This document shows, piece after piece, positions 51,468 through 63,368 of a DNA stretch of 64,000 bases. Source of the stretch: Virgibacillus sp. SK37 (lineage in GTDB: Bacteria > Bacillota > Bacilli > Bacillales > Amphibacillaceae). How positions within the stretch are numbered: position 1 is the first letter of the stretch; every line of letters begins with the position of its first letter. The stretch lies in the NCBI RefSeq assembly GCF_000725285.1, contig NZ_CP007161.1, positions 1-64,000 on the forward strand, in the 5' to 3' direction. The notes below the pieces were generated by a model, which was not told the origin of the DNA, searched no databases, and saw nothing but the letters and a program-made list of their open reading frames with translations. A program made the position numbers and the translations under genes.

Positions 51468-51562
51468 TATTTGTCCCCCTTATTAGGTAGAAAGAGTGCT
51501 CTGGATAATTCTACTTTATGTAGCATTCATTCCCCTTATTATTATATGATATGATATAAAAA

Positions 51563-51580
51563 AATCGTCATTTTTCGACA
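51563..51580 (-). promoter_or_regulatory. Paired Spo0A boxes upstream of abrB
   Basis: On the reverse strand TGTCGAAA (51580-51573, consensus) and TGACGATT (51570-51563, two mismatches) are direct repeats 10 bp apart. Spo0A-P represses abrB through two adjacent boxes in B. subtilis, so this fits. The rest of the 321-base abrB-metG gap is AT-rich, with no other element recognised except the metG ribosome site. Confidence 0.7.
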
Positions 51581-51779
51581 TATATCTACGCAATAGAATA
51601 TCAATTAATCCTTTTTATGTCAATATGGTTTTCTAAAAAATAAAAATAAATTAGAAAATTTGTTAATTGACTCCATATTTAGGTTAATACTATACTTGCA
51701 CGGTATTTGGCAAAATCCATGATAAAAGCTACAATAGAAATAGTTTTAAATTTATGTTGGGAATGGATTGAGGAGGTAA

Positions 51780-53747
<1,968 letters not shown>

Positions 53748-53765
53748 GAGAAATATAAATGAGGG

Positions 53766-53792
53766 GAAGGTCAATCAATGATTGGCCTTTTC
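53766..53792 (+). terminator. metG terminator
   Basis: AAGGTCAATC-AAT-GATTGGCCTTTT, a compact hairpin with one G-T pair, followed by T and C. It lies 34 bases before the tatD start. Confidence 0.6.
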
Positions 53793-53825
53793 CATTTTGC
53801 ACAGGCTGATATAAGGAGGAATTAC

Positions 53826-54596
53826 ATGCTATTTGATACACATGTTCATTTAAATGCAAGGCAATTTGAAGAAGACCGGGAAGATACGATTCAGCGAGCA
53901 TTTGATGCAGGGGTACAGCACATGGTTGTTGTTGGTTTTGACAGAGAGACGATACCTTTGGCTATTGAAATAGCGGAGGAGTATGACACCATATATGCAG
54001 CTGTAGGCTGGCATCCAGTAGATGCAATTGACATGACGGAAGAAGACTTACAATGGATTGAAGAATTATCCTCTCATCCTAAGGTAGTAGCTATTGGGGA
54101 AATGGGATTGGATTATCATTGGGATAAATCACCTGCCAATATTCAAAAGGATGTATTCCGTAAGCAAATTCAATTAGCAAAGAAAGTGAATATGCCAATC
54201 ATTATTCATAACCGGGAAGCTACGGAGGATATAATAAAAATACTGCAAGAGGAAAATGCAAAAGAAGTTGGAGGCATCATGCATTGCTATAATGACTCCG
54301 TTGATTATGTGCAAAACTGTTTGGATATGAACTTCTACATTTCATTAGGTGGGCCAGTAACATTTAAAAATGCTCCACTACCAAAGGAAGTTGCAGCACA
54401 GGTACCGTTAGATCGGTTGTTAATAGAAACAGATGCCCCATTCTTAGCACCACATCCAAATCGGGGAAAGAGAAATGAGCCAGCTTATGTAAAGCTAGTC
54501 GCAGATAAAATTGCCGAAATTAGGGGGATATCTCTCGAGGAAGTTGGTAAAATTACGACAGAAAATGCAAGGAACCTTTTTAAAATCACTTCATAA
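53826..54596 (+). CDS. tatD: TatD family metal-dependent DNase YabD
   Basis: A 256-residue metal-dependent hydrolase; family members have 3'-5' exonuclease activity. Metal-binding segments are FDTHVHL at the start, GEMGLDYHW, IIHNREA and IETDAPFLAPHPNRGKRNEP. ATG 53826 follows AAGGAGGA; the longer frame from 53778 overlaps the metG terminator and is not used. The order metG-tatD-yabE-rnmV-rsmA is conserved. Confidence 0.94.
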   Translation: MLFDTHVHLNARQFEEDREDTIQRAFDAGVQHMVVVGFDRETIPLAIEIAEEYDTIYAAVGWHPVDAIDMTEEDLQWIEELSSHPKVVAIGEMGLDYHWDKSPANIQKDVFRKQIQLAKKVNMPIIIHNREATEDIIKILQEENAKEVGGIMHCYNDSVDYVQNCLDMNFYISLGGPVTFKNAPLPKEVAAQVPLDRLLIETDAPFLAPHPNRGKRNEPAYVKLVADKIAEIRGISLEEVGKITTENARNLFKITS

Positions 54597-54609
54597 TGGT
54601 TGAAGAACT

Positions 54610-54637
54610 CAAAGAGGGAAACTCCTCTCTTTTTTAA
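54610..54637 (+). terminator. tatD terminator
   Basis: AAAGAGG-GAAACT-CCTCTCTTTTTT. Confidence 0.75.
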
Positions 54638-54666
54638 CAAAACATGAAATAAAACAGTATTTTTTT

Positions 54667-54697
54667 AAAGACCAGATGAGTAATCTGGTCTTTTTTG
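54667..54697 (+). terminator. Second terminator after tatD
   Basis: AAAGACCAGAT-GAGTA-ATCTGGTCTTTTTT, a perfect 11-bp stem with T tract. Together with the preceding hairpin it isolates yabE. Confidence 0.92.
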
Positions 54698-54751
54698 TTA
54701 CAAATGAGGAAAATCATGGGATATTGGCCTGCCAATGTTTCTCCATACTTC

Positions 54752-54798
54752 TGTTACATAAATGTAATATAGACAACCTGCTGTAATTTAAATGTAAA
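54752..54798 (+). promoter_or_regulatory. Paired WalR-type boxes upstream of yabE
   Basis: TGTTAC-N5-TGTAAT (54752-54768) and TGTAAT-N5-TGTAAA (54782-54798) both fit the WalR/YycF pattern TGTWAH-N5-TGTWAH, 30 bases apart on the same face. They lie just upstream of the -35 of the yabE promoter, an activating position. WalRK controls cell-wall hydrolases of related types. Confidence 0.65.
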
Positions 54799-54819
54799 CC
54801 AACCGTAAACGGAAAAGCT

Positions 54820-54848
54820 TTGACTTTGCATATAACTGTTAATATAAT
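54820..54848 (+). promoter_or_regulatory. yabE promoter
   Basis: TTGACT (54820-54825), a 17-base spacer and TATAAT (54843-54848), 28 bases before the start codon. Confidence 0.82.
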
Positions 54849-54876
54849 CAAAATGCGTTAAAGGGGAGGCAGGAGC

Positions 54877-56136
54877 ATGCGAATCTTTTCAAAGCTAATG
54901 CCGGCGTCTAAAATGAAGCTGGTAATTTCAAGTATTGGTGTTTTGGCACTTGTCGTTTTTTCAGGTTTCGTACTATTTGAAGCATCGAAGGCAGAAGTAA
55001 TAGTAATAGATAACGGAGAAAAGCAAACAGTAAAAACACATGCGGATACAGTAAAAGGGTTACTGGCAGAGGCTGGAATAAGTGTAGGAAAACATGATGA
55101 ATTATCACATGAACAGGATACACCTATTGAAGCCGGTATGGAAATCGATTATAAGACAGCAAACAAGGTTATTATAAGCATTGATGGAGAAGAAAAGGAA
55201 TATTACACCACAAGATCTACTATTGAAGAATTCCTCGCAGAGAATAATCTTGAATTTACAAATCATGATGCAATCTCACATAAAAGCAGTGAAGCAATTC
55301 AAGATGGACTACATATTAATGTGAAAAAAGCCTACCAAATTACAATCAAAGATGGAAAAGAAGACAAAAAAGCCTGGACTACAGGTGGGGCGGTAAAGGA
55401 CCTGCTGGCAGAAGCAAACATAGAGTATGATGATGATGATAAAATTGAACCAGGTCTTGATAAACAAGTAGATAAAGATACAACTATCAAGGTTATTGAC
55501 GTAGAGAAAGTAACCGATGAGATAACAGAGTCAATTGCTTTTGAAACAGAGAAAAAGAATGACAGCTCTTTGTCCAAGGGTAAGGAAAAAGTTATTTCTC
55601 AAGGGGAGAATGGTGCGGTAGTTAAGAAATACGAAGTGATTAAGGAAAACGGCAAAGAAGTAAAACGTGAATTAATTGAGAAAAAGGTAACAAAAGAGAG
55701 CAAAAAGCATATTGTAGCGATCGGTACAAAAGCACCTCAGCCTAAACAAGAGGCAAAAGAAAAGACAAATGTAGTTACTTTATCGAGTGAAAAACCTAAG
55801 TCTAGTGAGAAGTCTAAGTCTGAGCCATCTAAGAAAAAATCTGGTGGAAAAGTGTTCACAATGAGTGCAAGCGCCTATACAGCAAGCTGTTCTGGTTGTT
55901 CGGGTTATACAACTACAGGGATTAATTTAAATGCCAATCCAAACAAGAAAGTAATTGCTGTAGACCCAAGTATTATTCCGTTAGGTTCCCGAGTATGGGT
56001 AGAGGGATATGGAGAGGCAATTGCTGGTGATACCGGTGGGCACATTGTAGGAAATCGTATTGATATTCATGTACCAACGAAAAGCGCTGCCTACAGCTGG
56101 GGAAGAAGAACAGTACAAGTAAAGATTCTTGATTAA
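54877..56136 (+). CDS. yabE: Cell-wall protein YabE (DUF348, G5 and 3D domains)
   Basis: A 419-residue exported protein with an N-terminal signal anchor (about 13-36), three DUF348 repeats (each with a GEKQTVKTHADTVKGLLAEAGI-like unit, about 40-205), a G5 domain (about 208-285), a basic K/S-rich linker and a C-terminal 3D domain with its three aspartates (VDPSIIPLGS, AGDTGG, RIDIH). This is the Rpf-like muralytic design of YabE/YocH. ATG 54877 follows GGGGAGGCAGGAG. Upstream sites suggest WalR control. Confidence 0.94.
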   Translation: MRIFSKLMPASKMKLVISSIGVLALVVFSGFVLFEASKAEVIVIDNGEKQTVKTHADTVKGLLAEAGISVGKHDELSHEQDTPIEAGMEIDYKTANKVIISIDGEEKEYYTTRSTIEEFLAENNLEFTNHDAISHKSSEAIQDGLHINVKKAYQITIKDGKEDKKAWTTGGAVKDLLAEANIEYDDDDKIEPGLDKQVDKDTTIKVIDVEKVTDEITESIAFETEKKNDSSLSKGKEKVISQGENGAVVKKYEVIKENGKEVKRELIEKKVTKESKKHIVAIGTKAPQPKQEAKEKTNVVTLSSEKPKSSEKSKSEPSKKKSGGKVFTMSASAYTASCSGCSGYTTTGINLNANPNKKVIAVDPSIIPLGSRVWVEGYGEAIAGDTGGHIVGNRIDIHVPTKSAAYSWGRRTVQVKILD

Positions 56137-56171
56137 CAATGCAATAATTATAAGTTCATAAAATATAGGAA

Positions 56172-56210
56172 AAAATACTCTTATCATGATATCATGGTAA
56201 GAGTATTCTT
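56172..56210 (+). terminator. yabE terminator
   Basis: AATACTCTTA-(T)CATGATATCATG(G)-TAAGAGTATT, a long palindrome followed by CTTTATT. Confidence 0.8.
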
Positions 56211-56261
56211 TATTCTATTATGGTTAAACGGTAATTTAAATGTTAAAGAAATTCATAATAT

Positions 56262-56730
56262 AGATAAACTGCGAAGTAACTTGTGGTGGATGAATTAATT
56301 CATTTTACAGAGGAAGCACCCATTGATTTGCGTTTCAGGCGGACGCTTTCCGCCGGCATGGCCTCAGCCGCTTCCTCCGCTACGCTTCGTCCAGGGTCTT
56401 CGCCTCATGCTATTCCGGCAGGAGTCGCGGGCCAACAGGACGTTGGTCATGCAATCGTTGCCGCAGGACGTGGCGTTCTTAGATTGCCGCCCTCCACTCC
56501 AATCAATTTGTACACAGCACATTCTGGGTGTATGCGAACGCAATTTTTATTCCTAGATCTAATAGTAAATAGTAGCGAAGGGGAAATATGGAGACTCCTG
56601 CGGGAGGAGAGGCCTCGATGAGATCCCCGAACGCGTAGCGTGAGGAAGCTCATCAGCCGCCCGCGGAAAGCGGAATATTTCCCCGTAGCGGTAATTTACG
56701 CACCCTCTATATATTCCTAGTTAGTTCGTA
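56262..56730 (-). repeat. Interspersed modular element, copy C (inverted, core type 1)
   Basis: The family member in opposite orientation: GATAAACTGCGAAGTAAC at 56262 is the reverse of the GTTACGTCGTAGTTTATC end in copies B and D, and the other end matches CTATATA/TGCGTAAAT of copy A. The core (about 56500-56575) is type 1 as in copy A. Cassette 1 (CCAACAGGACGTTGG...GGACGTGGCG, about 56429-56475) is in the other half of the element than in A and B, and cassette 2 is absent (CTCCTGCGGGAGG is intact at 56594). It lies between yabE and rnmV. Confidence 0.85.
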
Positions 56731-56796
56731 TTTTACTACAACTGTGCAAAGGTAAAACAATCATAAATTTAATTTAATAGAGAAAGAGGAAAAAGA

Positions 56797-58235
<1,439 letters not shown>

Positions 58236-58237
<2 letters not shown>

Positions 58238-58276
58238 AAAAGAGCTATTGTGGTTGCCACAATAGCTCTTTTTGGA
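58236..58276 (+). terminator. rsmA terminator
   Basis: AAAAGAGCTATTGTGG-TTG-CCACAATAGCTCTTTTT, a perfect 15-16 bp stem. Confidence 0.93.
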
Positions 58277-58382
58277 TAGGAAACACACCATAGCCACATT
58301 CGCGTACACGCCTGCGCTTTTGTCCCTTTCTGCAGCTTCGTTAAAATATTTTTCTTTAACACAATATCTATGTTCCCCAATG

Positions 58383-58412
58383 GCACAGATGGGCAATTGC
58401 TTTCATAGCCTA
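58383..58412 (+). promoter_or_regulatory. Sigma-K-type promoter of yabG
   Basis: GCACA (58383-58387), a 16-base spacer and CATAGCCTA (58404-58412), which matches the sigma-K -10 CATANNNTA. yabG is a late mother-cell gene in B. subtilis. Confidence 0.65.
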
Positions 58413-58452
58413 TAGAAGTAATATTTAGCGTGAAGGGCTGTGGGGTGAATGT

Positions 58453-59325
58453 ATGAGCTTTTCAAAAGGAGAATTAGTAACACGTATATCATATAAGCAT
58501 GATCTTTTATTTCGTGTTGCTTCGATACACCAGGAGAAGGTGAAATTATACGGAGAAGATTTCCGCCTGGAAGCCGATGCACCAGCAAAGGATTTAATTA
58601 AGGTCGAAGGAAGAGAGCTTGAAAAAAGACGAAAAAAAGAAATGGAAAAGGAAGAGTTCTCATACCGGTTGTTTCGCCAGGATTATAAGCTAATGAAGGA
58701 AAAACGTGACTACCAATCAACAGATGGTTATAAATACGAGGAAAGCTATTTTCAGCTACCTGCAAAGGTGCTTCACTTGGATGGGGACCAAACGTATTTA
58801 AAAAAGTGTATTGAGCTGTACCAACGCATGGGGTTGCATATACATGGTGTTCACATACATGAAAAGGATATGCCACATCAAATTGGGGATCTAGTGAAAA
58901 AAATACAACCAGATATAATTGTCATTACAGGACATGATTCCTATTCGCAGAACAAAGGGGCAAAACGCGATCTCCATGCATATAGGCATTCCAAGTACTT
59001 TACGGAAGCTGTAAGAGAAGCCAGAGATATAAATCCAAATATGGATCAGTTGGTTATTTTTGCGGGGGCCTGCCAATCACACTTTGAATCCCTTATTCGA
59101 GCAGGTGCCAACTTTGCCAGCTCACCATTACGGGTGAATATTCATGCCTTGGATCCAGTATATGTAGCAGCAAGAATAGCCTATACACCATTTATGGAGA
59201 AGGTCAATGTATGGGAAACCTTGCGTAACACATTAACTGGAACAAAAGGAATGGGAGGAGTGGAAACAAGAGGGATCCTTCGAACCGGACTTCCATATAT
59301 AGACGACAATCTTGAAGATTATTAA
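58453..59325 (+). CDS. yabG: Sporulation-specific protease YabG
   Basis: YabG processes spore coat proteins late in sporulation and is a cysteine protease. The 290-residue protein has the family segments SFSKGELVTRISYKHD, VITGHDSYSQNKGAK and FAGACQSHFESLIRAGANFASSP; the histidine and cysteine in the last two are the likely catalytic pair. ATG 58453 follows AAGGGCTGTGGGGTG. It has its own sigma-K-type promoter. Confidence 0.94.
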   Translation: MSFSKGELVTRISYKHDLLFRVASIHQEKVKLYGEDFRLEADAPAKDLIKVEGRELEKRRKKEMEKEEFSYRLFRQDYKLMKEKRDYQSTDGYKYEESYFQLPAKVLHLDGDQTYLKKCIELYQRMGLHIHGVHIHEKDMPHQIGDLVKKIQPDIIVITGHDSYSQNKGAKRDLHAYRHSKYFTEAVREARDINPNMDQLVIFAGACQSHFESLIRAGANFASSPLRVNIHALDPVYVAARIAYTPFMEKVNVWETLRNTLTGTKGMGGVETRGILRTGLPYIDDNLEDY

Positions 59326-59460
59326 TTTTTTAAGTGAGGAGATGCAGACAAAAAGGAAGGGTAAAGCCGCCTCTTTGTCTGCATTTTGTATTTTTGACAA
59401 AAAAGGATACATAATTTGTTAACATTTACAAATAATATTAGAAATAGACAAATATTATTG

Positions 59461-59490
59461 TTGACAAGAAAAATAGTATCTTGTTATAAT
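59461..59490 (+). promoter_or_regulatory. veg promoter P1
   Basis: TTGACA (59461-59466), an 18-base spacer and TATAAT (59485-59490). Confidence 0.75.
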
Positions 59491-59502
59491 ATAAAGTTTT
59501 AT

Positions 59503-59531
59503 TTGACTATAATACATGCCTGTGCTATAAT
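59503..59531 (+). promoter_or_regulatory. veg promoter P2
   Basis: TTGACT (59503-59508), a 17-base spacer and TATAAT (59526-59531). Close to the veg ribosome site, so the 5' leader would be short (about 15 bases). Confidence 0.75.
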
Positions 59532-59553
59532 TAAATCAGTGAGGTGGATTGTA

Positions 59554-59820
59554 TTGGCTAAAACATTATTCGAAATTAAGCAAGGTCTTGAAGGTCACGT
59601 TGGAAAACGTTTAACACTTAAAGCGAACGGTGGTCGCAGAAAGACGATCGAGCGATCGGGTGTACTTGCTGAAACCTACCCTTCCGTATTTATTGTTGAA
59701 CTGGACCAAGAAGAAAATGCATTCGAGCGTGTGTCATACAGCTACGCAGATGTTCTAACAGAAACCGTAGAGTTAAGTTTTTTAGATGAAAGAACAATAG
59801 CAACAATCCTTGAGCAGTGA
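59554..59820 (+). CDS. veg: Veg protein
   Basis: An 88-residue abundant protein that in B. subtilis stimulates biofilm formation. The sequence [45 protein letters not shown] is nearly the same as the B. subtilis one. The TTG at 59554 is five bases after GAGGTGGA; a frame reaching back to 59416 would cross both promoters and is rejected. Between yabG and sspF, as in Bacillus. Confidence 0.95.
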   Translation: MAKTLFEIKQGLEGHVGKRLTLKANGGRRKTIERSGVLAETYPSVFIVELDQEENAFERVSYSYADVLTETVELSFLDERTIATILEQ

Positions 59821-59871
59821 ACAATTTTGTTTACTGCTTTTTACATGGCTTTTTATAAGGAGGTAAGAATT

Positions 59872-59958
59872 CTGGCTTTATTATTCTTATGCAGAACGGC
59901 CGCGTCTGACACCTTCTTTCAACTTAATTTATTTCCTTTTTTACATATATCTGGCTGA
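59872..59958 (+). CDS. Possible 28-residue peptide with CTG start
   Basis: A perfect ribosome site AAGGAGGT (59857-59864) is followed at seven bases by CTG, opening a 28-codon frame (ALLFLCRTAASDTFFQ... to TGA at 59956-59958). No ATG, GTG or TTG fits the site. It may be a leader peptide before sspF, or the site may be a chance or decayed start. No family was recognised. Confidence 0.15.
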   Translation: MALLFLCRTAASDTFFQLNLFPFLHISG

Positions 59959-60030
59959 GTTAATTCTCCATAATCGCGTAAACTATAAATGTCGTAAGGT
60001 AACTCATTAATCAAAGGGGGTTGTTCTTTC

Positions 60031-60216
60031 ATGGCTAGACGAAGAGGGATTATGTCAGACCACTTGAAAGAAGAAATTGCTAAAGAGTTAGGATTTTACG
60101 ACACGGTACAGCAGGAAGGTTGGGGAGGCATTAGGGCAAGGGATGCCGGTAACATGGTAAAGAGGGCTATTGAAATGGCTGAGCAAAATATGCAGCAGAA
60201 GGGCAAATCCGAATAG
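60031..60216 (+). CDS. sspF: Small acid-soluble spore protein SspF (alpha/beta-type-like)
   Basis: A 61-residue forespore DNA-binding protein. It has the alpha/beta SASP-like pattern [48 protein letters not shown], matching B. subtilis SspF. ATG 60031 follows AAAGGGGGTTG. The gene precedes ispE as in Bacillus. A clear sigma-G promoter could not be fixed. Confidence 0.94.
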   Translation: MARRRGIMSDHLKEEIAKELGFYDTVQQEGWGGIRARDAGNMVKRAIEMAEQNMQQKGKSE

Positions 60217-60378
60217 GGTTTGCTCTTTTGTTAGTGGAGTTTTTAACTAAGTTAAACGATGGTGAAGACCTTGTGTGTTGAAAATAGTGCTTCTGTTCAT
60301 CTGTCATTAAGCAGCAGTCGCTTTCATGTTTATTAATATGTTACAATTTGAATATCTATATACAAGAAGGTGACGGTG

Positions 60379-61230
60379 ATGGCGCTTTTTGAAAATGCCC
60401 CTGCAAAAATAAACTTATCCCTTGATGTATTGAGTAAAAGAGAAGATGGTTACCATAATGTGGAGATGATTATGACAACGATCGACTTGTCAGACAGGGT
60501 GATGTTGTCTGAAATCGCTGAAGACCGGATTGAGGTTGCGCTTGAGAGCAGGTATGTACCGAGTGACGAACGTAATTTAGCATATAAGGCTGCAAAAGTC
60601 TTCAAAGATACATTTAGTATTCGTAAGGGAGTACGGATTAATATTGAGAAATCCATTCCTGTATCCGCTGGTCTTGGTGGAGGTAGTACAGATGCAGCTG
60701 CTGTATTAAGAGGATTAAATCGGCTTTGGTCATTAGATATCCCGACAAAGAAATTGCAGGAAATGGGTGACTTGATTGGTACGGATGTGCCCTTTTGTAT
60801 TGAGGGGAAAACAGCGATTGCTACAGGAAGAGGAGAGAAGATAGAAAGACTCCCTTCACCTCCTCCTGGCTGGGTTGTTTTAGCAAAACCAGACATAGGG
60901 GTATCTTCCCGGACTATTTTCCAGCGTATTGAAATGCAAGAGATCATACACCCCAATACAAGGGAAATACTTAGGGCTTTAAACAATGGAGACTTTCAAA
61001 GGATGTGTGGCCATATTGGAAATTCCTTGGAATCCATAACCATGAATTTACACCCGGAAGTGTTACGTATTAAAAAGGCAATGGTGCAGGCGGGTGCTTC
61101 TGGTGTGCTTATGAGTGGCAGTGGTCCGACTGTGTACGGCTTAGTGGAGCATCACAGTAAAGCCAGAAGGATTTATAACAGTATGTGTGGCTTTTGTGAT
61201 GAGGTATATCTTGTCCGACTATTAGGATAG
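60379..61230 (+). CDS. ispE: 4-diphosphocytidyl-2-C-methyl-D-erythritol kinase
   Basis: A GHMP kinase of the MEP route to isoprenoids. The 283-residue protein has [25 protein letters not shown], the phosphate loop [27 protein letters not shown] and [14 protein letters not shown] 60379 is seven bases after AGAAGGTG; GTG 60370 is a longer alternative. Its presence together with mvaS means genes of both isoprenoid routes are in this genome. Confidence 0.96.
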   Translation: MALFENAPAKINLSLDVLSKREDGYHNVEMIMTTIDLSDRVMLSEIAEDRIEVALESRYVPSDERNLAYKAAKVFKDTFSIRKGVRINIEKSIPVSAGLGGGSTDAAAVLRGLNRLWSLDIPTKKLQEMGDLIGTDVPFCIEGKTAIATGRGEKIERLPSPPPGWVVLAKPDIGVSSRTIFQRIEMQEIIHPNTREILRALNNGDFQRMCGHIGNSLESITMNLHPEVLRIKKAMVQAGASGVLMSGSGPTVYGLVEHHSKARRIYNSMCGFCDEVYLVRLLG

Positions 61231-61295
61231 CTATTGCTAAAAGACATATAATAATGATATATTAATTGGTAAATATTCGGTTTTGAGGTGTGGAA

Positions 61296-62108
61296 ATGAA
61301 AAGAAGTAATCGGTTGGTTGCATTGACGAACTTTTTCGTTGAAAATCCAAGAAAACATACACAGTTTCCTTATTTTGTGGATCTTTTAAATACAACAAAA
61401 GCTTCAATCAGTGAGGACATGGATATCATTGACAGTGTGTTCCAAAGTGAAGGACTCGGGTTTCTTAAGAGAACAACAGGGGCTGCAGGTGGAGTAATGT
61501 TTATCCCTGAATCTTCTAAGGAAAAGAGAATACAGTTTATTGATACATTATGCAAAAAACTCGAGGATCCAATACGCATCCTGCCAGGTGGGTATCTGTA
61601 TATGAGTGATCTACTGGGTGACCCTAAAATGGTGAGAGAAATAGGCAGGATTTTTGCATCTGCTTTTTCACACTTAAATATCGATGTAGTTGTTACTGTA
61701 GCTACAAAGGGAATCCCTCTTGCATACGCTGTTGCTTCCTTCCTAGATGTGCCTGTAGTCATTGTGAGACGCGATCCTAAGGTCACAGAGGGTTCATCTG
61801 TAAGTATTAACTATGTATCTGGATCATCAAGAAAGATTCAAACAATGGTCTTGCCAAAACGAAGCCTTTGGGAAGGTGCTAATGTGTGTATCATTGATGA
61901 TTTTATGAAGGCCGGAGGAACAATTAATGGGATTGTTAATCTTTTAGATGAATTTAATGCGAATGTAACCTCAATTGGTGTATTGGCTGAGGCTGATGAT
62001 GAGGAAGAAGAGCGTGTAGTTGAAGATTATACATCTCTTGTTAAGATATCCAATGTAAATATTAAGGAGAAAAATATAGAAGTCCATGCAGGGAATCTAA
62101 TTAAATAG
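61296..62108 (+). CDS. purR: Purine operon repressor PurR
   Basis: Represses purine genes; PRPP releases it. The 270-residue protein has an N-terminal winged helix (MKRSNRLVALTNFFVENP... to about 75) and a phosphoribosyltransferase-like domain with the PRPP loop NVCIIDDFMKAGGT near 202-215 and INYVSGSSRKIQTM. It is a little shorter at the C-terminus than B. subtilis PurR (285). ATG 61296 is five bases after GAGGTG; GTG 61290 is possible. yabJ, its usual neighbour, is not present downstream. Confidence 0.95.
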   Translation: MKRSNRLVALTNFFVENPRKHTQFPYFVDLLNTTKASISEDMDIIDSVFQSEGLGFLKRTTGAAGGVMFIPESSKEKRIQFIDTLCKKLEDPIRILPGGYLYMSDLLGDPKMVREIGRIFASAFSHLNIDVVVTVATKGIPLAYAVASFLDVPVVIVRRDPKVTEGSSVSINYVSGSSRKIQTMVLPKRSLWEGANVCIIDDFMKAGGTINGIVNLLDEFNANVTSIGVLAEADDEEEERVVEDYTSLVKISNVNIKEKNIEVHAGNLIK

Positions 62109-62170
62109 GTTCTCCTGTAAATGTTGGGATAAAAACGTTATCTCGTACATTCGTAGTAGGAAGAAACTGT

Positions 62171-62634
62171 GAACTAAGAATATAGAGACTGCGTAAATCA
62201 CCGCTACGGGGGAAATATTCCGCTTTCCGCGGGCGGCCTGCGAGCCTCCTCGAACTTCACTAACGTTCCGTTCTGCGGGGTCTCGCTAGTCTCGTTTTTC
62301 CCGCAGGAGTCTCCATATTTCCCCTTCGCTAAGGTGTATATCTCAAAGCTATTAAAGATAAGAGCCACTTATTCAATTCTTAAATACCTCAAATTAATCA
62401 ATAGCACATACCAATTGATTGGAGCGGAAGGGGGCGACTCCTGCCGGAATAGCATGAGGCGAAGACCCTGGACGGAGCGTAGCGGAGGAAGCGGCTGAGG
62501 CCATGCCGGCGGAAAGCGTCCCCCTGCAGCGGAAATCAATGGGGCTTAACTCTTCAAATATTTCAGTGAGCTTCAAGCAACAAAGTTATTTTTCACACTT
62601 TAAACATCAAAGGTTACGTCGTAGTTTATTTATT
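62171..62634 (+). repeat. Interspersed modular element, copy D (core type 2) at the yabJ position
   Basis: Same strand as A and B: it opens CTAAGAATATAGAGACTGCGTAAATC-like (about 62174), has TTCCGCGGGCGGCC and GCCGGCGGAAAGCG, and ends GTTACGTCGTAGTTTAT (62613-62629). It has neither cassette: the left half reads directly GAGCCTCCTCGAAC... and CCCGCAGGAGTCTCC is uninterrupted. The core (about 62330-62420) matches copy B. It fills the purR-spoVG gap, where yabJ is usually found; the remaining 170 bases to the spoVG promoter are AT-rich. Confidence 0.85.
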
Positions 62635-62807
62635 TTTCGACTCATTGGGTGATTCCGATAGGTTAGAAATAGGTAGCGTGGTATTTTTTATAGTTTTATT
62701 TAAACGATTTTCATAGTACTTTCACCTTAGGAAAAAGTATTTATAAGCCCTTTTTTCTTTCCTTTTAAAACTATTTTATAAATATTTAATTTTTTTAATA
62801 ATTAAGC

Positions 62808-62833
62808 AGGAATTTCTTTTCTTTTGTTGAACT
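62808..62833 (+). promoter_or_regulatory. Sigma-H-type promoter of spoVG
   Basis: AGGAATTT (62808-62815), a 12-base spacer and TGAACT (62828-62833) resemble the sigma-H elements AGGAWWT and GAAT. The upstream 100 bases are very AT-rich, as expected for an AbrB-bound region. spoVG is the classic sigma-H, AbrB-controlled gene. Confidence 0.65.
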
Positions 62834-62872
62834 ATTTAAATAAGTTCAAAAGGGAAAAGGTGGTGAAACATC

Positions 62873-63175
62873 ATGGAAGTAACTGACGTAAGATTACGCC
62901 GCGTTAATACAGAGGGAAGAATGCGAGCAATTGCATCGATTACATTGGATCAGGAATTTGTGGTACATGACATTCGTGTAATTGATGGAAATAATGGCTT
63001 ATTTGTAGCCATGCCATCTAAACGTACCCCAGATGGAGAATTTAGGGATATTGCCCACCCTATTAATTCGGGTACTCGTTCCAAGATTCAGGATGCTGTA
63101 TTAGAAGAATACCGCCGTGCAGGAGAAGAAGAAGCCGAAGCTGAGGCACAATATGAAGAAGCTGGTGCTTCCTAA
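62873..63175 (+). CDS. spoVG: Septation/RNA-binding regulator SpoVG
   Basis: A 100-residue nucleic-acid-binding regulator involved in septation and sporulation. [39 protein letters not shown] and [21 protein letters not shown] are diagnostic. The acidic C-terminal tail ([14 protein letters not shown]) is typical. ATG 62873 follows AAAAGGTGGTG. Confidence 0.97.
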   Translation: MEVTDVRLRRVNTEGRMRAIASITLDQEFVVHDIRVIDGNNGLFVAMPSKRTPDGEFRDIAHPINSGTRSKIQDAVLEEYRRAGEEEAEAEAQYEEAGAS

Positions 63176-63189
63176 ATTACCTGTAATTC

Positions 63190-63231
63190 AACAAGAGGTC
63201 TAATCTACATAAGGTTAGCCTTCTTTTTTTT
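63190..63231 (+). terminator. spoVG terminator
   Basis: AAGAGGTCTAA pairs, with mismatch and G-T pairs, with TTAGCCTTCTT and is followed by a run of T bases. Confidence 0.75.
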
Positions 63232-63368
63232 GTCTTAACAAGAGGCTAACATATGTAAATAATTACTTATTGTCAAAACTTCTGCCCTTATCTGCTATTA
63301 TCTATTGAAATTCGACGTTTTTTAAGATATATTCATAATGGATAAAAAGGAAGGATGGAGGTTTCCTA

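Noticed and set aside
59416-59820. Longer 134-codon version of veg
   Set aside because: It would start upstream of both strong promoters; the TTG at 59554 has a proper ribosome site and gives the known N-terminus.
59941-59990. Sigma-G promoter for sspF
   Set aside because: A CATAATC element is present but no -35 at the right distance; too weak to list.
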